A DNA stretch of 64,000 bases from positions 1 through 64,000 of the forward strand of contig JAFXUS010000002.1 of the NCBI GenBank assembly GCA_017535125.1, given 5' to 3'. This document shows positions 43,721 through 50,542 of this stretch, piece after piece (positions within the stretch are counted from its first letter, which is position 1; each line of letters opens with the position of its first letter). Under the pieces are notes generated by a model. The model was not told where the DNA came from, did not search any database, and saw only the letters and a list, made by a program, of their open reading frames with translations. This DNA comes from Bacteroidales bacterium (GTDB taxonomy: Bacteria > Bacteroidota > Bacteroidia > Bacteroidales > UBA932). A program made the position numbers and the translations under genes.

Positions 43721-44404
43721 TTATCGGTTTTGTGTGTTTTTCCAGGAAATGACTTCGCCGTACAGCCAGTCCGCGAAGGCCTCGACGCCCTCTCCGGTCT
43801 TGGCGCAGAGCGGGAAGATGCGCGCCTTGGGGTTGCGCCGGAGGATGTATTCCCGGCACTTCTCCAGGTCGAAATCAAAGTAGGGAAGCACGTCGATCTT
43901 GTTGATGACGACGGTGTCGCAGACGGAGAACATCAGCGGATACTTCAGCGGTTTGTCGTCGCCTTCCGGTACGCTGAGTATCATCGCGTTGCGCACGGCC
44001 CCGGTGTCGAATTCGGCCGGACAGACGAGGTTGCCCACGTTCTCCAGGACCACCAGGTCCAGTTCCGGCAGGTCCACGCCCGCCAGCCCCTGGCGGGTCA
44101 TCTCCGCGTCCAGGTGGCACATGCCGCCCGTGTGGAGCTGGATCGACGGAATACCGGTGGCTTCCCTGATCTTGACAGCGTCGACGTCACTGTCGATGTC
44201 GGCTTCCATCACGGCGATGCGGAGCCGGTCCTTGAGCAGGCTGAGCGTGCGGATCAGGGTGGTGGTCTTGCCGCTGCCGGGGGAAGACATGAGGTTCAGG
44301 AGATAGACGCCCCGGGACTTCAGTTCCTGGCGCAGTGCGTCGGCGTCCGCGTTGTTGTCCGCAAAGACGCTTTTCTTGATTTCGATGATCTTGACAGGAT
44401 TCAT
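43721..44404 (-). CDS. hypB: Hydrogenase/urease nickel incorporation GTPase HypB
   Basis: A 227-residue SIMIBI GTPase. LLNLMSSPGSGKTTTL is the P-loop (residues 41-48 core); GGMCHLDAEM carries the conserved Cys-His used for nickel at the GTPase-domain interface; DLVVLENVGNLVCPAEFD is switch II; VINKIDVLPYFD is the NKxD motif. The N-terminal CxxCGC or His-rich tail of some homologues is absent. First gene of the operon; a degenerate TATCTTCG element (44422-44429) lies upstream. ATG 44404 is chosen over a far upstream start at 44434. Confidence 0.93.
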   Translation of the reverse strand: MNPVKIIEIKKSVFADNNADADALRQELKSRGVYLLNLMSSPGSGKTTTLIRTLSLLKDRLRIAVMEADIDSDVDAVKIREATGIPSIQLHTGGMCHLDAEMTRQGLAGVDLPELDLVVLENVGNLVCPAEFDTGAVRNAMILSVPEGDDKPLKYPLMFSVCDTVVINKIDVLPYFDFDLEKCREYILRRNPKARIFPLCAKTGEGVEAFADWLYGEVISWKNTQNR

Positions 44405-44421
44405 TATGTGGTTGTTCTCTG

Positions 44422-44429
44422 CGAAGATA
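44422..44429 (-). promoter_or_regulatory. Probable -7 element of the hypB operon (variant)
   Basis: TATCTTCG on the minus strand, 17 nt before the hypB ATG, one base off the TAnnTTTG consensus. The same variant precedes the cobW-type gene. Confidence 0.45.
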
Positions 44430-44459
44430 CACATATTCTACGATTTATCCTATTATTCC

Positions 44460-44467
44460 TATATTTG
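44460..44467 (+). promoter_or_regulatory. -7 promoter element of a broken lipoprotein gene
   Basis: TATATTTG, 4 nt before the ATG at 44472. Confidence 0.55.
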
Positions 44468-44471
44468 TATC

Positions 44472-44703
44472 ATGAAACATTTGCAACTTCTCCTCTGCGC
44501 CGCGCTGGCAGTGCTCAGCGCCTGCGCGCCGGCGGATCCGATGACCGTCCGCACGCAATCCGGCCTGGCAGCCCTATACGCCGCAGAACGGCGAATGCTT
44601 CATCTTTGATTACGAATGCAGCGTGCGCCGCAACTTCGACCGGCCGTTGCAGGGAATCCTGAACGACTGCTGCTTCAAGCAGTTGGACGCCTTCCGCAAA
44701 TAG
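44472..44703 (+). pseudogene. Broken small lipoprotein gene
   Basis: The ATG opens MKHLQLLLCAALAVLSACAPADP, a clear lipoprotein signal with lipobox LSAC, but the frame stops after 45 residues at 44609. In another frame a plausible C-terminal segment follows (PYTPQNGECFIFDYECSVRR, then DRPLQGILNDCCFKQLDAF) ending at the TAG at 44701-44703. A frameshift, probably with a deletion, would link the two. The promoter still looks intact. I do not recognise the family. Confidence 0.5.
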
Positions 44704-44790
44704 CTGCCGTTCCTTGCCTTACCGCGCGCAGGCGCCGCAAGCGAAGCGACCTGCGGCCATCCCCCTTTCAGGGGGCGCAGGGGGTTGTTT

Positions 44791-44824
44791 ATTACCTGGC
44801 GATTATGTCTAATCGCCAGGTAAT
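44791..44824. repeat. Perfect 15-bp inverted repeat at the end of the porin-like gene
   Basis: ATTACCTGGCGATTA and TAATCGCCAGGTAAT flank TGTC. The stop codon and last ten codons of the minus-strand gene are inside it. No T-run follows on either strand. Confidence 0.75.
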
Positions 44825-45808
44825 GCCGATGTCGAAATTGTCGATGCCGATGCTGCTGCTCTTGAAGTAAACGGCGTGCAGGCGCAGGCGGTCGCGGTTG
44901 GGCAGGGGGAAGAACTCGATGCCGCAGCCTGCGTAGATGTTGCGTGTGCCGGGGGCGACGGCCACGTCGAGCGGCCGGCCCTGGGCGTCCACGTTGGCGA
45001 TGTCGTTGCTCTCGTAGCCTCCCTTGGCGCAGAGGTTGAACTTGCCGACGGTCCAGATGATCTTGGAGATGACGGTGTAGTCGGAGAAGAAGTTCTTCTG
45101 GCCGAAACCGGCGCGGTTCATCCATTCCACGTCGATGGCCAGGTTGCCGAAGATGAAGCGGTTGCCCAGCGCGATGTAGTTGATGAAACGGTTATACTCG
45201 TCCTGCACGAAGTTGACGCTCCAGAGGGTGTTCCACCAGGAGGTGAACTTGCCGAACCAGGCCAGGTTGTAGGCGTACAGGTTCTGGAAACCCAGCGAGA
45301 GAGGAGAGTTGCAGAACTGGAAGGCGAGGGTCTGCCCCGGGAGGAATTCGTACTCGGCGTTGACGCCAAAGGCGAAGCCCTGGTAGAGGTTGTTGCAGAA
45401 ATTGCTGTAGTAATAGACGTCGATCGGGACGGCGTCGAATTCGTAGCCGCCGATGAAGAGGGCGTTCTTGCCGGCCGTCAGGGCGAGCTTGGGCGTCGCC
45501 TGCCAGCGGAGATACAGGAAGTCGGTGGCATTGAACATGTTGCGCTCGTCGAACACCTTCTTGTTCAGTCGCTGACGGATGCGGAAATCCAGCTTGTCGG
45601 TGAGCGATCCGCGGATATTGAGGTTGAAATGGTCGCCGGTGAACTGGTTCTTGTACTGCCCGCCGTCCCACTCCTGATGGAAGGAGGCGCGTGTGTCAAA
45701 ATAAAGCTGGGTGATCTTCGGCTGCGCCGTAGCGCTGGTGCACAGAAGCAACAGTATTGTAGTCATTCCGGACGCGATCCGGAATCTATAAACAAGGTTT
45801 CCAATCAT
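44792..45808 (-). CDS. Outer-membrane beta-barrel (porin-like) protein
   Basis: A 338-residue exported protein. The N-terminus has a hydrophobic signal (MTTILLLLCTSATAQ, residues 15-29), and the rest is alternating aromatic strands (FNLNIRGSLTDKLDFRIRQRL, LYLRWQATPKLALTAGKNAL) ending in a strand with final IIAR. It looks like the OprO/OprP-type or DUF-type porins of Bacteroidetes. A palindromic element (45762-45788) encodes part of the sequence ahead of the hydrophobic core (YRFRIASGM), so the original start may be the internal ATG at residue 15. Substrate unknown. Confidence 0.75.
   Translation of the reverse strand: MIGNLVYRFRIASGMTTILLLLCTSATAQPKITQLYFDTRASFHQEWDGGQYKNQFTGDHFNLNIRGSLTDKLDFRIRQRLNKKVFDERNMFNATDFLYLRWQATPKLALTAGKNALFIGGYEFDAVPIDVYYYSNFCNNLYQGFAFGVNAEYEFLPGQTLAFQFCNSPLSLGFQNLYAYNLAWFGKFTSWWNTLWSVNFVQDEYNRFINYIALGNRFIFGNLAIDVEWMNRAGFGQKNFFSDYTVISKIIWTVGKFNLCAKGGYESNDIANVDAQGRPLDVAVAPGTRNIYAGCGIEFFPLPNRDRLRLHAVYFKSSSIGIDNFDIGITWRLDIIAR
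45762..45788 (+). repeat. Palindromic element in the signal-peptide region of the porin-like gene
   Basis: GTCATTCCGGA-CGCG-TCCGGAATCTA, same family as the others, here lying across codons 8-16 of the porin-like gene. Confidence 0.7.
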
Positions 45809-45859
45809 CGTTCTTCGTTTTTCGACAGCGAAAATAGCAAATTAAACCGAAAAATGTTC

Positions 45860-45867
45860 TAACTTTG
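45860..45867 (+). promoter_or_regulatory. -7 promoter element of tRNA-Val and ssrA
   Basis: TAACTTTG, 10 nt before the tRNA-Val 5' end; the tmRNA gene follows 6 nt after the tRNA and has no promoter of its own that I can see. Confidence 0.6.
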
Positions 45868-45877
45868 CAACCCCTTC

Positions 45878-45955
45878 GGGAGATTAGCTCAGTTGGTTCA
45901 GAGCACTTGCCTTACAAGCAAGGGGTCACTGGTTCGAACCCAGTATCTCCCACCA
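45878..45955 (+). tRNA. tRNA-Val (anticodon TAC), CCA encoded
   Basis: Acceptor arms GGGAGAT and ATCTCCC pair, the T-arm is GGTTCGAACCC and the anticodon TAC is at 45913-45915. The 3' ACCA is encoded, unlike the two other tRNA genes here. Confidence 0.93.
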
Positions 45956-45961
45956 TCATTC

Positions 45962-46353
45962 GGGGATGTTCTGGTTTTGACAGCACTGATTTCGGATGGT
46001 AAGCACGTCGGGCGTAGGGGGCTGGCCCGTTAATCCCAGTCTTCGAGCCATAACTGGCAACTACAATTATTCATACGCTTGCTAATCTCTCAGAGATTCG
46101 CATCAATCGATTCCGCCAAGGCTGCGGAACGACGTATATCCCTCCAGCTTTAGGCCGGTTCAGTCTGGATCCAGGGGTATCATCAAAACCGGATGCGCGG
46201 GGCAGACGCCTCTAGGACCCGCTAAGATTCAGAGGATAAGCCCGCGGTGGCCTGCCTTCCGGCAGCTTCGGGCCGACAATCAAAGAAAGGATAAGCGTGT
46301 AGAAAGCTACCTGGGACTTTGTTTGGACGGCGGTTCGACTCCGCCCATCTCCA
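45962..46353 (+). ncRNA. ssrA: Transfer-messenger RNA (tmRNA)
   Basis: The tRNA-like ends GGGGATG-TTCTGGTTTTGACA and GGTTCGACTCCGCCCATCTCC pair as in alanine tmRNA, with several pseudoknot-forming segments between. The tag frame appears to start at GGC 46056 and reads GNYNYSYAC before TAA at 46083, an unusual end (see findings). It rescues stalled ribosomes. It is probably processed from a transcript begun at the tRNA-Val promoter. Confidence 0.93.
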
Positions 46354-46355
46354 CA

Positions 46356-46389
46356 AAAAGGGGCACTGGCAATCGCCAGCGCCCCTTTT
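46356..46389 (+). terminator. Terminator of ssrA
   Basis: AAAAGGGGC-CTGGC pairs with GCCAG-GCCCCTTTT around AATC, T-run included in the arm. Confidence 0.75.
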
Positions 46390-46414
46390 GCGGAGATAGA
46401 CGCTTTCGCTATGA

Positions 46415-46434
46415 GCGGGGGATGGTTCCCCCGC
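46415..46434. repeat. Palindrome in the ssrA / peptidase gap
   Basis: GCGGGGGA-TGGT-TCCCCCGC, followed by a GC-rich stretch with CGGTCGCTGCGCTCCG, a REP-like composition. It lies downstream of both convergent units. Confidence 0.5.
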
Positions 46435-46463
46435 AACCCCCTCGGTCGCTGCGCTCCGAAATG

Positions 46464-47339
46464 CTACTTCAAGTCCCGGACGGGGAAGGTGAAGTGCGTT
46501 TCGGGGTAGGGCTCGTTCGCGAGGGTGAAGTGCCACCACTCGGAGTCGAGGGTCTTGAAGCCATGACGCACCATCGCATCGCGCAGGATCATGCGGTTGG
46601 CGTACTGCTGCGGCGTGATGGTGGCGGTATGGTCCGGATGCGACTCTTCGCCGAACCAGTCGAAGGTGCCGCCCATGTCGACCTCTTTCTCCGTGACCAT
46701 GTCGAAGAGTGTCAGATCCACCGTGGAGCCGCGCGTGTGGCCGGATTTCTCCATGATGTACTCCTGCTCGAAGAGCACGGACTTGTCCAGATTGGGGTAG
46801 AAATACGGCTTCATCAGCGTGTCGGAGACGTCCGCCGCCCAGCGGACGAAATGGTCCACCGCGCACTGCGGCCGATAGGCGTCGTAGATCTTGAGGCGAT
46901 AGCCCATCGCCAGCACGTCGTCGCTGACGGCGCGCAGCGAATCGGCTGCCTCCCGCGTGAGGAGCGCCGTCGGCTGCTTGTAGCCGTCGATGCGCGTGCC
47001 GACGAAATTGTAGGTGGAGTAATAGCGGATCTCCAGGATGGCGTCCGGAATGATTTCCGTAATCTCCACGAAATCGTCATAATTGGCCTCCGGGGCCTCC
47101 TTGGCTTTGCCCCAAAGGCCGAATCCGCTGCGAATCATGCGCGAATGCCGGCGGGCGTCGCCTTTCACCTGGGCGAGCGAGGCGGAGGAAATGCCGTCGA
47201 TGCCCTTGATTTTGTTCTCGAATTTGGCGATGCCGATATAAGCCGGCCGCAGGCGGTGTTCGCTGGCTGCCCAGAAGAGCACCAGCACCACGATGGCTGC
47301 CAGGATGAGCAGCAGTTTGGAGGACCTTTTCCGTTTCAT
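46464..47339 (-). CDS. Membrane-anchored VanX-like M15 peptidase (D-Ala-D-Ala dipeptidase family)
   Basis: A 291-residue protein with an N-terminal transmembrane anchor (about residues 7-25, LLLILAAIVVLVLFWAA) and a periplasmic M15D domain. LEIRYYSTYNFVGTRIDGY is the VanX-type start; the zinc site is SGHTRGSTVDLTLFDM (SxHxxGxAxD-like) with the late EWWHF. YDAYRP is also conserved. It should hydrolyse D-Ala-D-Ala dipeptides in cell-wall turnover. No vanH/vanA neighbours are present, so a resistance role is not indicated. Confidence 0.88.
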   Translation of the reverse strand: MKRKRSSKLLLILAAIVVLVLFWAASEHRLRPAYIGIAKFENKIKGIDGISSASLAQVKGDARRHSRMIRSGFGLWGKAKEAPEANYDDFVEITEIIPDAILEIRYYSTYNFVGTRIDGYKQPTALLTREAADSLRAVSDDVLAMGYRLKIYDAYRPQCAVDHFVRWAADVSDTLMKPYFYPNLDKSVLFEQEYIMEKSGHTRGSTVDLTLFDMVTEKEVDMGGTFDWFGEESHPDHTATITPQQYANRMILRDAMVRHGFKTLDSEWWHFTLANEPYPETHFTFPVRDLK

Positions 47340-47364
47340 AGCGTAAATGTACGCATTTATTTTT

Positions 47365-47372
47365 TATATTTG
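47365..47372 (+). promoter_or_regulatory. -7 promoter element of the OmpA-fimbrillin operon
   Basis: TATATTTG, 29 nt before the ompA-like ATG. The leader holds a small hairpin GCTCTC-TCAAATG-GAGAGC (47376-47394) next to the start codon. Confidence 0.65.
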
Positions 47373-47401
47373 TATGCTCTCTCAAATGGAGAGCAGTTAG
47401 T

Positions 47402-48655
47402 ATGTATTACTGCAATTCATTCCTAAAGCTTGCCTTTGCCGCGGCGTTGCTTCTTACAGGTTCTTCCGTCCGTGCGCAGATTATCGATCGCCCCTGGTAT
47501 GCGGGCGTCCAGGGCGGCACTTCCTTCGGACAATCCACCTTCAGCAGCATCACCGAACACCAGATTCATTGGGGCTTGCAGGGTGGTCTTTTCGCGGGTT
47601 ACCGCATCAACCGCGTCTTCTCGCTGGAAGCAGCCTTCCAGTACGGCGCCCAGACCCAGGCCGCGTTGGACTGCTGCCCGTACTGGCTGTCGGCCGTTGA
47701 CGGTACGCGTTTCGCGGTCGCCGTCCTCGATGAACCGGGCTGGTACTACAAGGACCTCAGCACCCGCACCCAATGGGGCAGGGCGGCCCTGCAGGCCAAT
47801 GTCAACCTGATCGGGATCTTCGCCAAGAACTCCCGCTGGGCGCTGAACCTCAGCCCGCAGATCGCTGCCGTCACGACGCAAACGAAACTCATTACCCCGG
47901 ATAAGACGACGCTGAACCCCCGCCAGTGGCACCTCAGCTACGGCGGCCAGGTCTCCCTGGGCTACCGCATCAGCGACCGCATCGGCGCGGCGCTCTACGG
48001 CGGTGTGGCCGGCCTGGCAGGGGAGCGATTCGACAATATGCCCTATCACGGCCATGATACCAACCTCCTCTGGGATGCCGGCGTGAAGCTGAGCTTCCAC
48101 TTCGGGAAATATCCGAAAAAAGGCCCGAGTGCTGCGGAACTGGAAGCAGCCCGCCTGGCGGCGGAAGAGGCCGCCCGGGCCGCCAGGGAGGCGGAGGAAG
48201 CCCGGCTCAGGGCTGCTGAGGAAGCCGCCAGGGCTGAAGCTGCTGCCCGTGAAATAGCGGCGCGGGAGGAAGCCGAACGTCTGGCCCGCGAGCAGGCCGA
48301 GCGTGAAGCCGCGGACGCGAGGGAGCGCGCCTTCCGGACGCCGATCCCGACCGTTTATTTCGCCAACGACAGCAAGCATGTCGTCGATACTTATGATGCT
48401 GGTCTGGAGGAGGCGCTTGCCATCCTGCAGCAGTATCCCGATTTCAATCTCGAGATTCATGCCTATTGTTCGCGAAGCGGTAGCAAAGCCTACAACGAGA
48501 AGCTCTCCGAGCAGCGTATGGAGGCCGTCCGGGCCTGGTTCGCGGAGCATGGCATTTCCACTGACCGCATGGCGGAAGCCTACTTCCACGGCATCGATTA
48601 CAACGCGCCCAGCGCCGATGAGGCCCGCCGCGCGGAACTCAAATTCGTAAAATAA
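47402..48655 (+). CDS. OmpA-family outer-membrane protein
   Basis: A 417-residue protein: signal peptide (to about residue 25, SSVRAQ), an eight-strand-like barrel (residues 26-235), an Ala/Glu/Arg-rich helical linker (about 238-305, repeats of AAREAEEARLRAAEEAAR type) and a C-terminal OmpA-like peptidoglycan-binding domain (TVYFANDSKHVVDTYDAGLEEA, then YNEKLSEQRMEAVRAWF). In Bacteroidales fimbrial loci a protein of this layout (Mfa/Fim neighbours such as PgmA-like or OmpA-type) often leads the cluster. It is the first of six co-directional genes with short gaps. Confidence 0.85.
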   Translation: MYYCNSFLKLAFAAALLLTGSSVRAQIIDRPWYAGVQGGTSFGQSTFSSITEHQIHWGLQGGLFAGYRINRVFSLEAAFQYGAQTQAALDCCPYWLSAVDGTRFAVAVLDEPGWYYKDLSTRTQWGRAALQANVNLIGIFAKNSRWALNLSPQIAAVTTQTKLITPDKTTLNPRQWHLSYGGQVSLGYRISDRIGAALYGGVAGLAGERFDNMPYHGHDTNLLWDAGVKLSFHFGKYPKKGPSAAELEAARLAAEEAARAAREAEEARLRAAEEAARAEAAAREIAAREEAERLAREQAEREAADARERAFRTPIPTVYFANDSKHVVDTYDAGLEEALAILQQYPDFNLEIHAYCSRSGSKAYNEKLSEQRMEAVRAWFAEHGISTDRMAEAYFHGIDYNAPSADEARRAELKFVK

Positions 48656-48661
48656 GCAGCC

Positions 48662-49582
48662 ATGAAGACAAGAAATATTTTTGCGGCGCTTGCCGCCACC
48701 CTGCTGCTCGGCGGCTGCTTCCAGGACGTCCACGAAATCAATCCCGGCAAGAACGTCGGCTATGTGGTCCCCGAACTACAATGGGCCAATCCTGCCCTCG
48801 CAGGTACCGGAATCCATGACTTGCTCGTCGTGGTAAATGGCGAGAGCGAGGCTTACACCAAGCATTACACGAATGTTCGCGACCTCGCCCGCGAACCGCT
48901 GGAGGTCCCCGCGGGGGAGAGTAGCGTCATGGTCCTCGCCAACGCCACCGAAGCCGACGGATTCCAGGTCAGTGGCCTGCCGGCGACGAAGTTTACCATG
49001 GCTGAAATGATGCTTTGGGTCCCTATGGTCAGTCCCGCCCAAAACTGCTATGCGGCGACCTCTCCCGTCAAACTAAAGAGCGGTCAGCTCCTATGTCCTC
49101 CTATGCCGTTGCAGCCCGTTCTTCCTTCCCTGACCATGAGCTTGAGCAACATTCCGGATGAATTCAAGGTTCTGGTCGTCCAGGGAGACGTGGCCGATCA
49201 CGTCCGTCTTGTCGAGCAGGATGGCCGCGTCGGCGTCGCCAGCACGGAACAAGGAGACGACCGGGTCCTGGGCCTGGTGGACGGAACTCCGCGCTCCGTT
49301 CTGACACTTCCCACCGTCGCCGGCAAAACGGAAAACACCATCACCTTCGAGGTCTTCGCACCTGAAACTCCTGCCGGAAACGCGACCGTCAGACCCCGGC
49401 AGGGCATGGTCGATTACGCGTTAATCCTTGCCTTCGTCGTGCAGGTCGCCAAACCGCTGGAGTGCGGGATGACGTACAAGATGGACCTGGACTTCAACAC
49501 CATGATACCCAAAATGTATCTTGACTCTTATACCATCAGTGACTGGGAAGTCGGCTTCACCTACAACGGTCGCGTTTATTAG
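48662..49582 (+). CDS. Fimbrial-locus lipoprotein, FimB/Mfa2-like anchor candidate
   Basis: A 306-residue lipoprotein (lipobox LLLGGC, Cys19). The remainder is beta-rich, with two sandwich-like halves (VMVLANATEADGFQ; TYKMDLDFNTMIPKMYLDSY). Its place between an OmpA protein and fimbrillins suggests a fimbrial anchor or accessory subunit; I see no named motif, although DUF5119-like proteins have this size and context. It lacks the TxAT proteolytic hints of shaft subunits. Confidence 0.6.
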   Translation: MKTRNIFAALAATLLLGGCFQDVHEINPGKNVGYVVPELQWANPALAGTGIHDLLVVVNGESEAYTKHYTNVRDLAREPLEVPAGESSVMVLANATEADGFQVSGLPATKFTMAEMMLWVPMVSPAQNCYAATSPVKLKSGQLLCPPMPLQPVLPSLTMSLSNIPDEFKVLVVQGDVADHVRLVEQDGRVGVASTEQGDDRVLGLVDGTPRSVLTLPTVAGKTENTITFEVFAPETPAGNATVRPRQGMVDYALILAFVVQVAKPLECGMTYKMDLDFNTMIPKMYLDSYTISDWEVGFTYNGRVY

Positions 49583-49585
49583 CAA

Positions 49586-50491
49586 ATGAATAAAAACATC
49601 ATAATGAAAAAGAATGCATTCCTTGCATCTGCTGCAGTGCTCCTTGCTCTTACGGCCTGCAACACCCTGGATCCGGCTCGCCCGGAAGCCAAAGCCATTA
49701 CCATCGATGCCGCCATCGGCGTGCCCACGCGCGCCACGACGACCGGCAACAGCGAAAAATTCGACATGGGCGACAAGGTGGTACTGTTCGTATGGACGGG
49801 CAGCGCATCCGCCATTCCGCCGTTGCCTTTATGGAACGGCATTGAGCACGAACTGCAGTCCGACGGCTCCTGGAAGCCCGCCAGCGCCATGTACTGGCAG
49901 GACTTCACCAGCGCGCATTACTTCCTGGGCGTCTATCCCGCCCGGAGCATCAGTGATTTCAAGGCTGACAGTTTCATGCTCAAGGCCGACGACTACGTGG
50001 CCAGCGACCTGCTGGTCGCGACGGAGATCAGCGGCCTGACGGCTTCTGATAATCCCGTCAAGCTGAACTTCAAGCACCTGATGGCGCGCCTCCAGGTGAA
50101 CATGATTTTTCGCAACCAGTTCGCCGGTACGCCGACGGTCGCCGTCGCCGCAAAAGCGGCCTCCGGCTGCACCGTGGACTATCTTGCAGGCACCGTGGCA
50201 GCGGGCGAACAGGGGAGCGTCGCGCTCGCGAAGCTTGCCGCTCCCGCAGACGGTTACGCGCTGAGTTGCGGTGGCATCATGATTCCGCAGAGCGGCTTCC
50301 GCACCGTCACCCTGACCATCGACGGCACCGACTATGTCTATACCAATGACGAGGATATCCAGCTCGCTTCCGGCAAGGTCACGGTGCTCAATCTTACCGT
50401 CGGCCGCGACAAGATTGAGCTGGTCTCCGACGTCACCATCGCCGACTGGACCTCCGGCTCTACCCTCGACGGCGAAGCCCAGGATGAATAG
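49586..50491 (+). CDS. Fimbrillin-family lipoprotein 1
   Basis: A 301-residue fimbrillin (Mfa-like) lipoprotein: signal with lipobox LLALTAC, then ITIDAAIGVPTRATTT, GDKVVLFVWTGSAS, HYFLGVYPAR and NFKHLMARLQVNM, the classical order of the fimbrillin N-domain, and a C-domain ending VTIADWTSG. Such subunits are lipidated, cleaved by an Arg-type protease (note PTRAT) and polymerised by strand exchange. An alternative ATG at 49604 gives MKKNAFLASAA. Paralogue of the other three fimbrillin genes. Confidence 0.82.
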   Translation: MNKNIIMKKNAFLASAAVLLALTACNTLDPARPEAKAITIDAAIGVPTRATTTGNSEKFDMGDKVVLFVWTGSASAIPPLPLWNGIEHELQSDGSWKPASAMYWQDFTSAHYFLGVYPARSISDFKADSFMLKADDYVASDLLVATEISGLTASDNPVKLNFKHLMARLQVNMIFRNQFAGTPTVAVAAKAASGCTVDYLAGTVAAGEQGSVALAKLAAPADGYALSCGGIMIPQSGFRTVTLTIDGTDYVYTNDEDIQLASGKVTVLNLTVGRDKIELVSDVTIADWTSGSTLDGEAQDE

Positions 50492-50497
50492 TTCAGA

Positions 50498-50524
50498 GTC
50501 ATTCCGGGCTTGACCCGGAATCTC
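50498..50524 (+). repeat. Palindromic element between fimbrillin genes
   Basis: GTCATTCCGGGC-TTGA-CCCGGAATCTC, sequence identical to the second copy in iorA (62963-62989). It lies within the operon, after the first fimbrillin stop. Confidence 0.8.
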
Positions 50525-50542
50525 TAACCAAAGACGAAAAAG

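Noticed and set aside
46464..47339. Vancomycin resistance cluster around the VanX-like gene
   Set aside because: No VanH, VanA or VanRS homologue is nearby. M15D peptidases are common housekeeping or scavenging enzymes in Bacteroidales.
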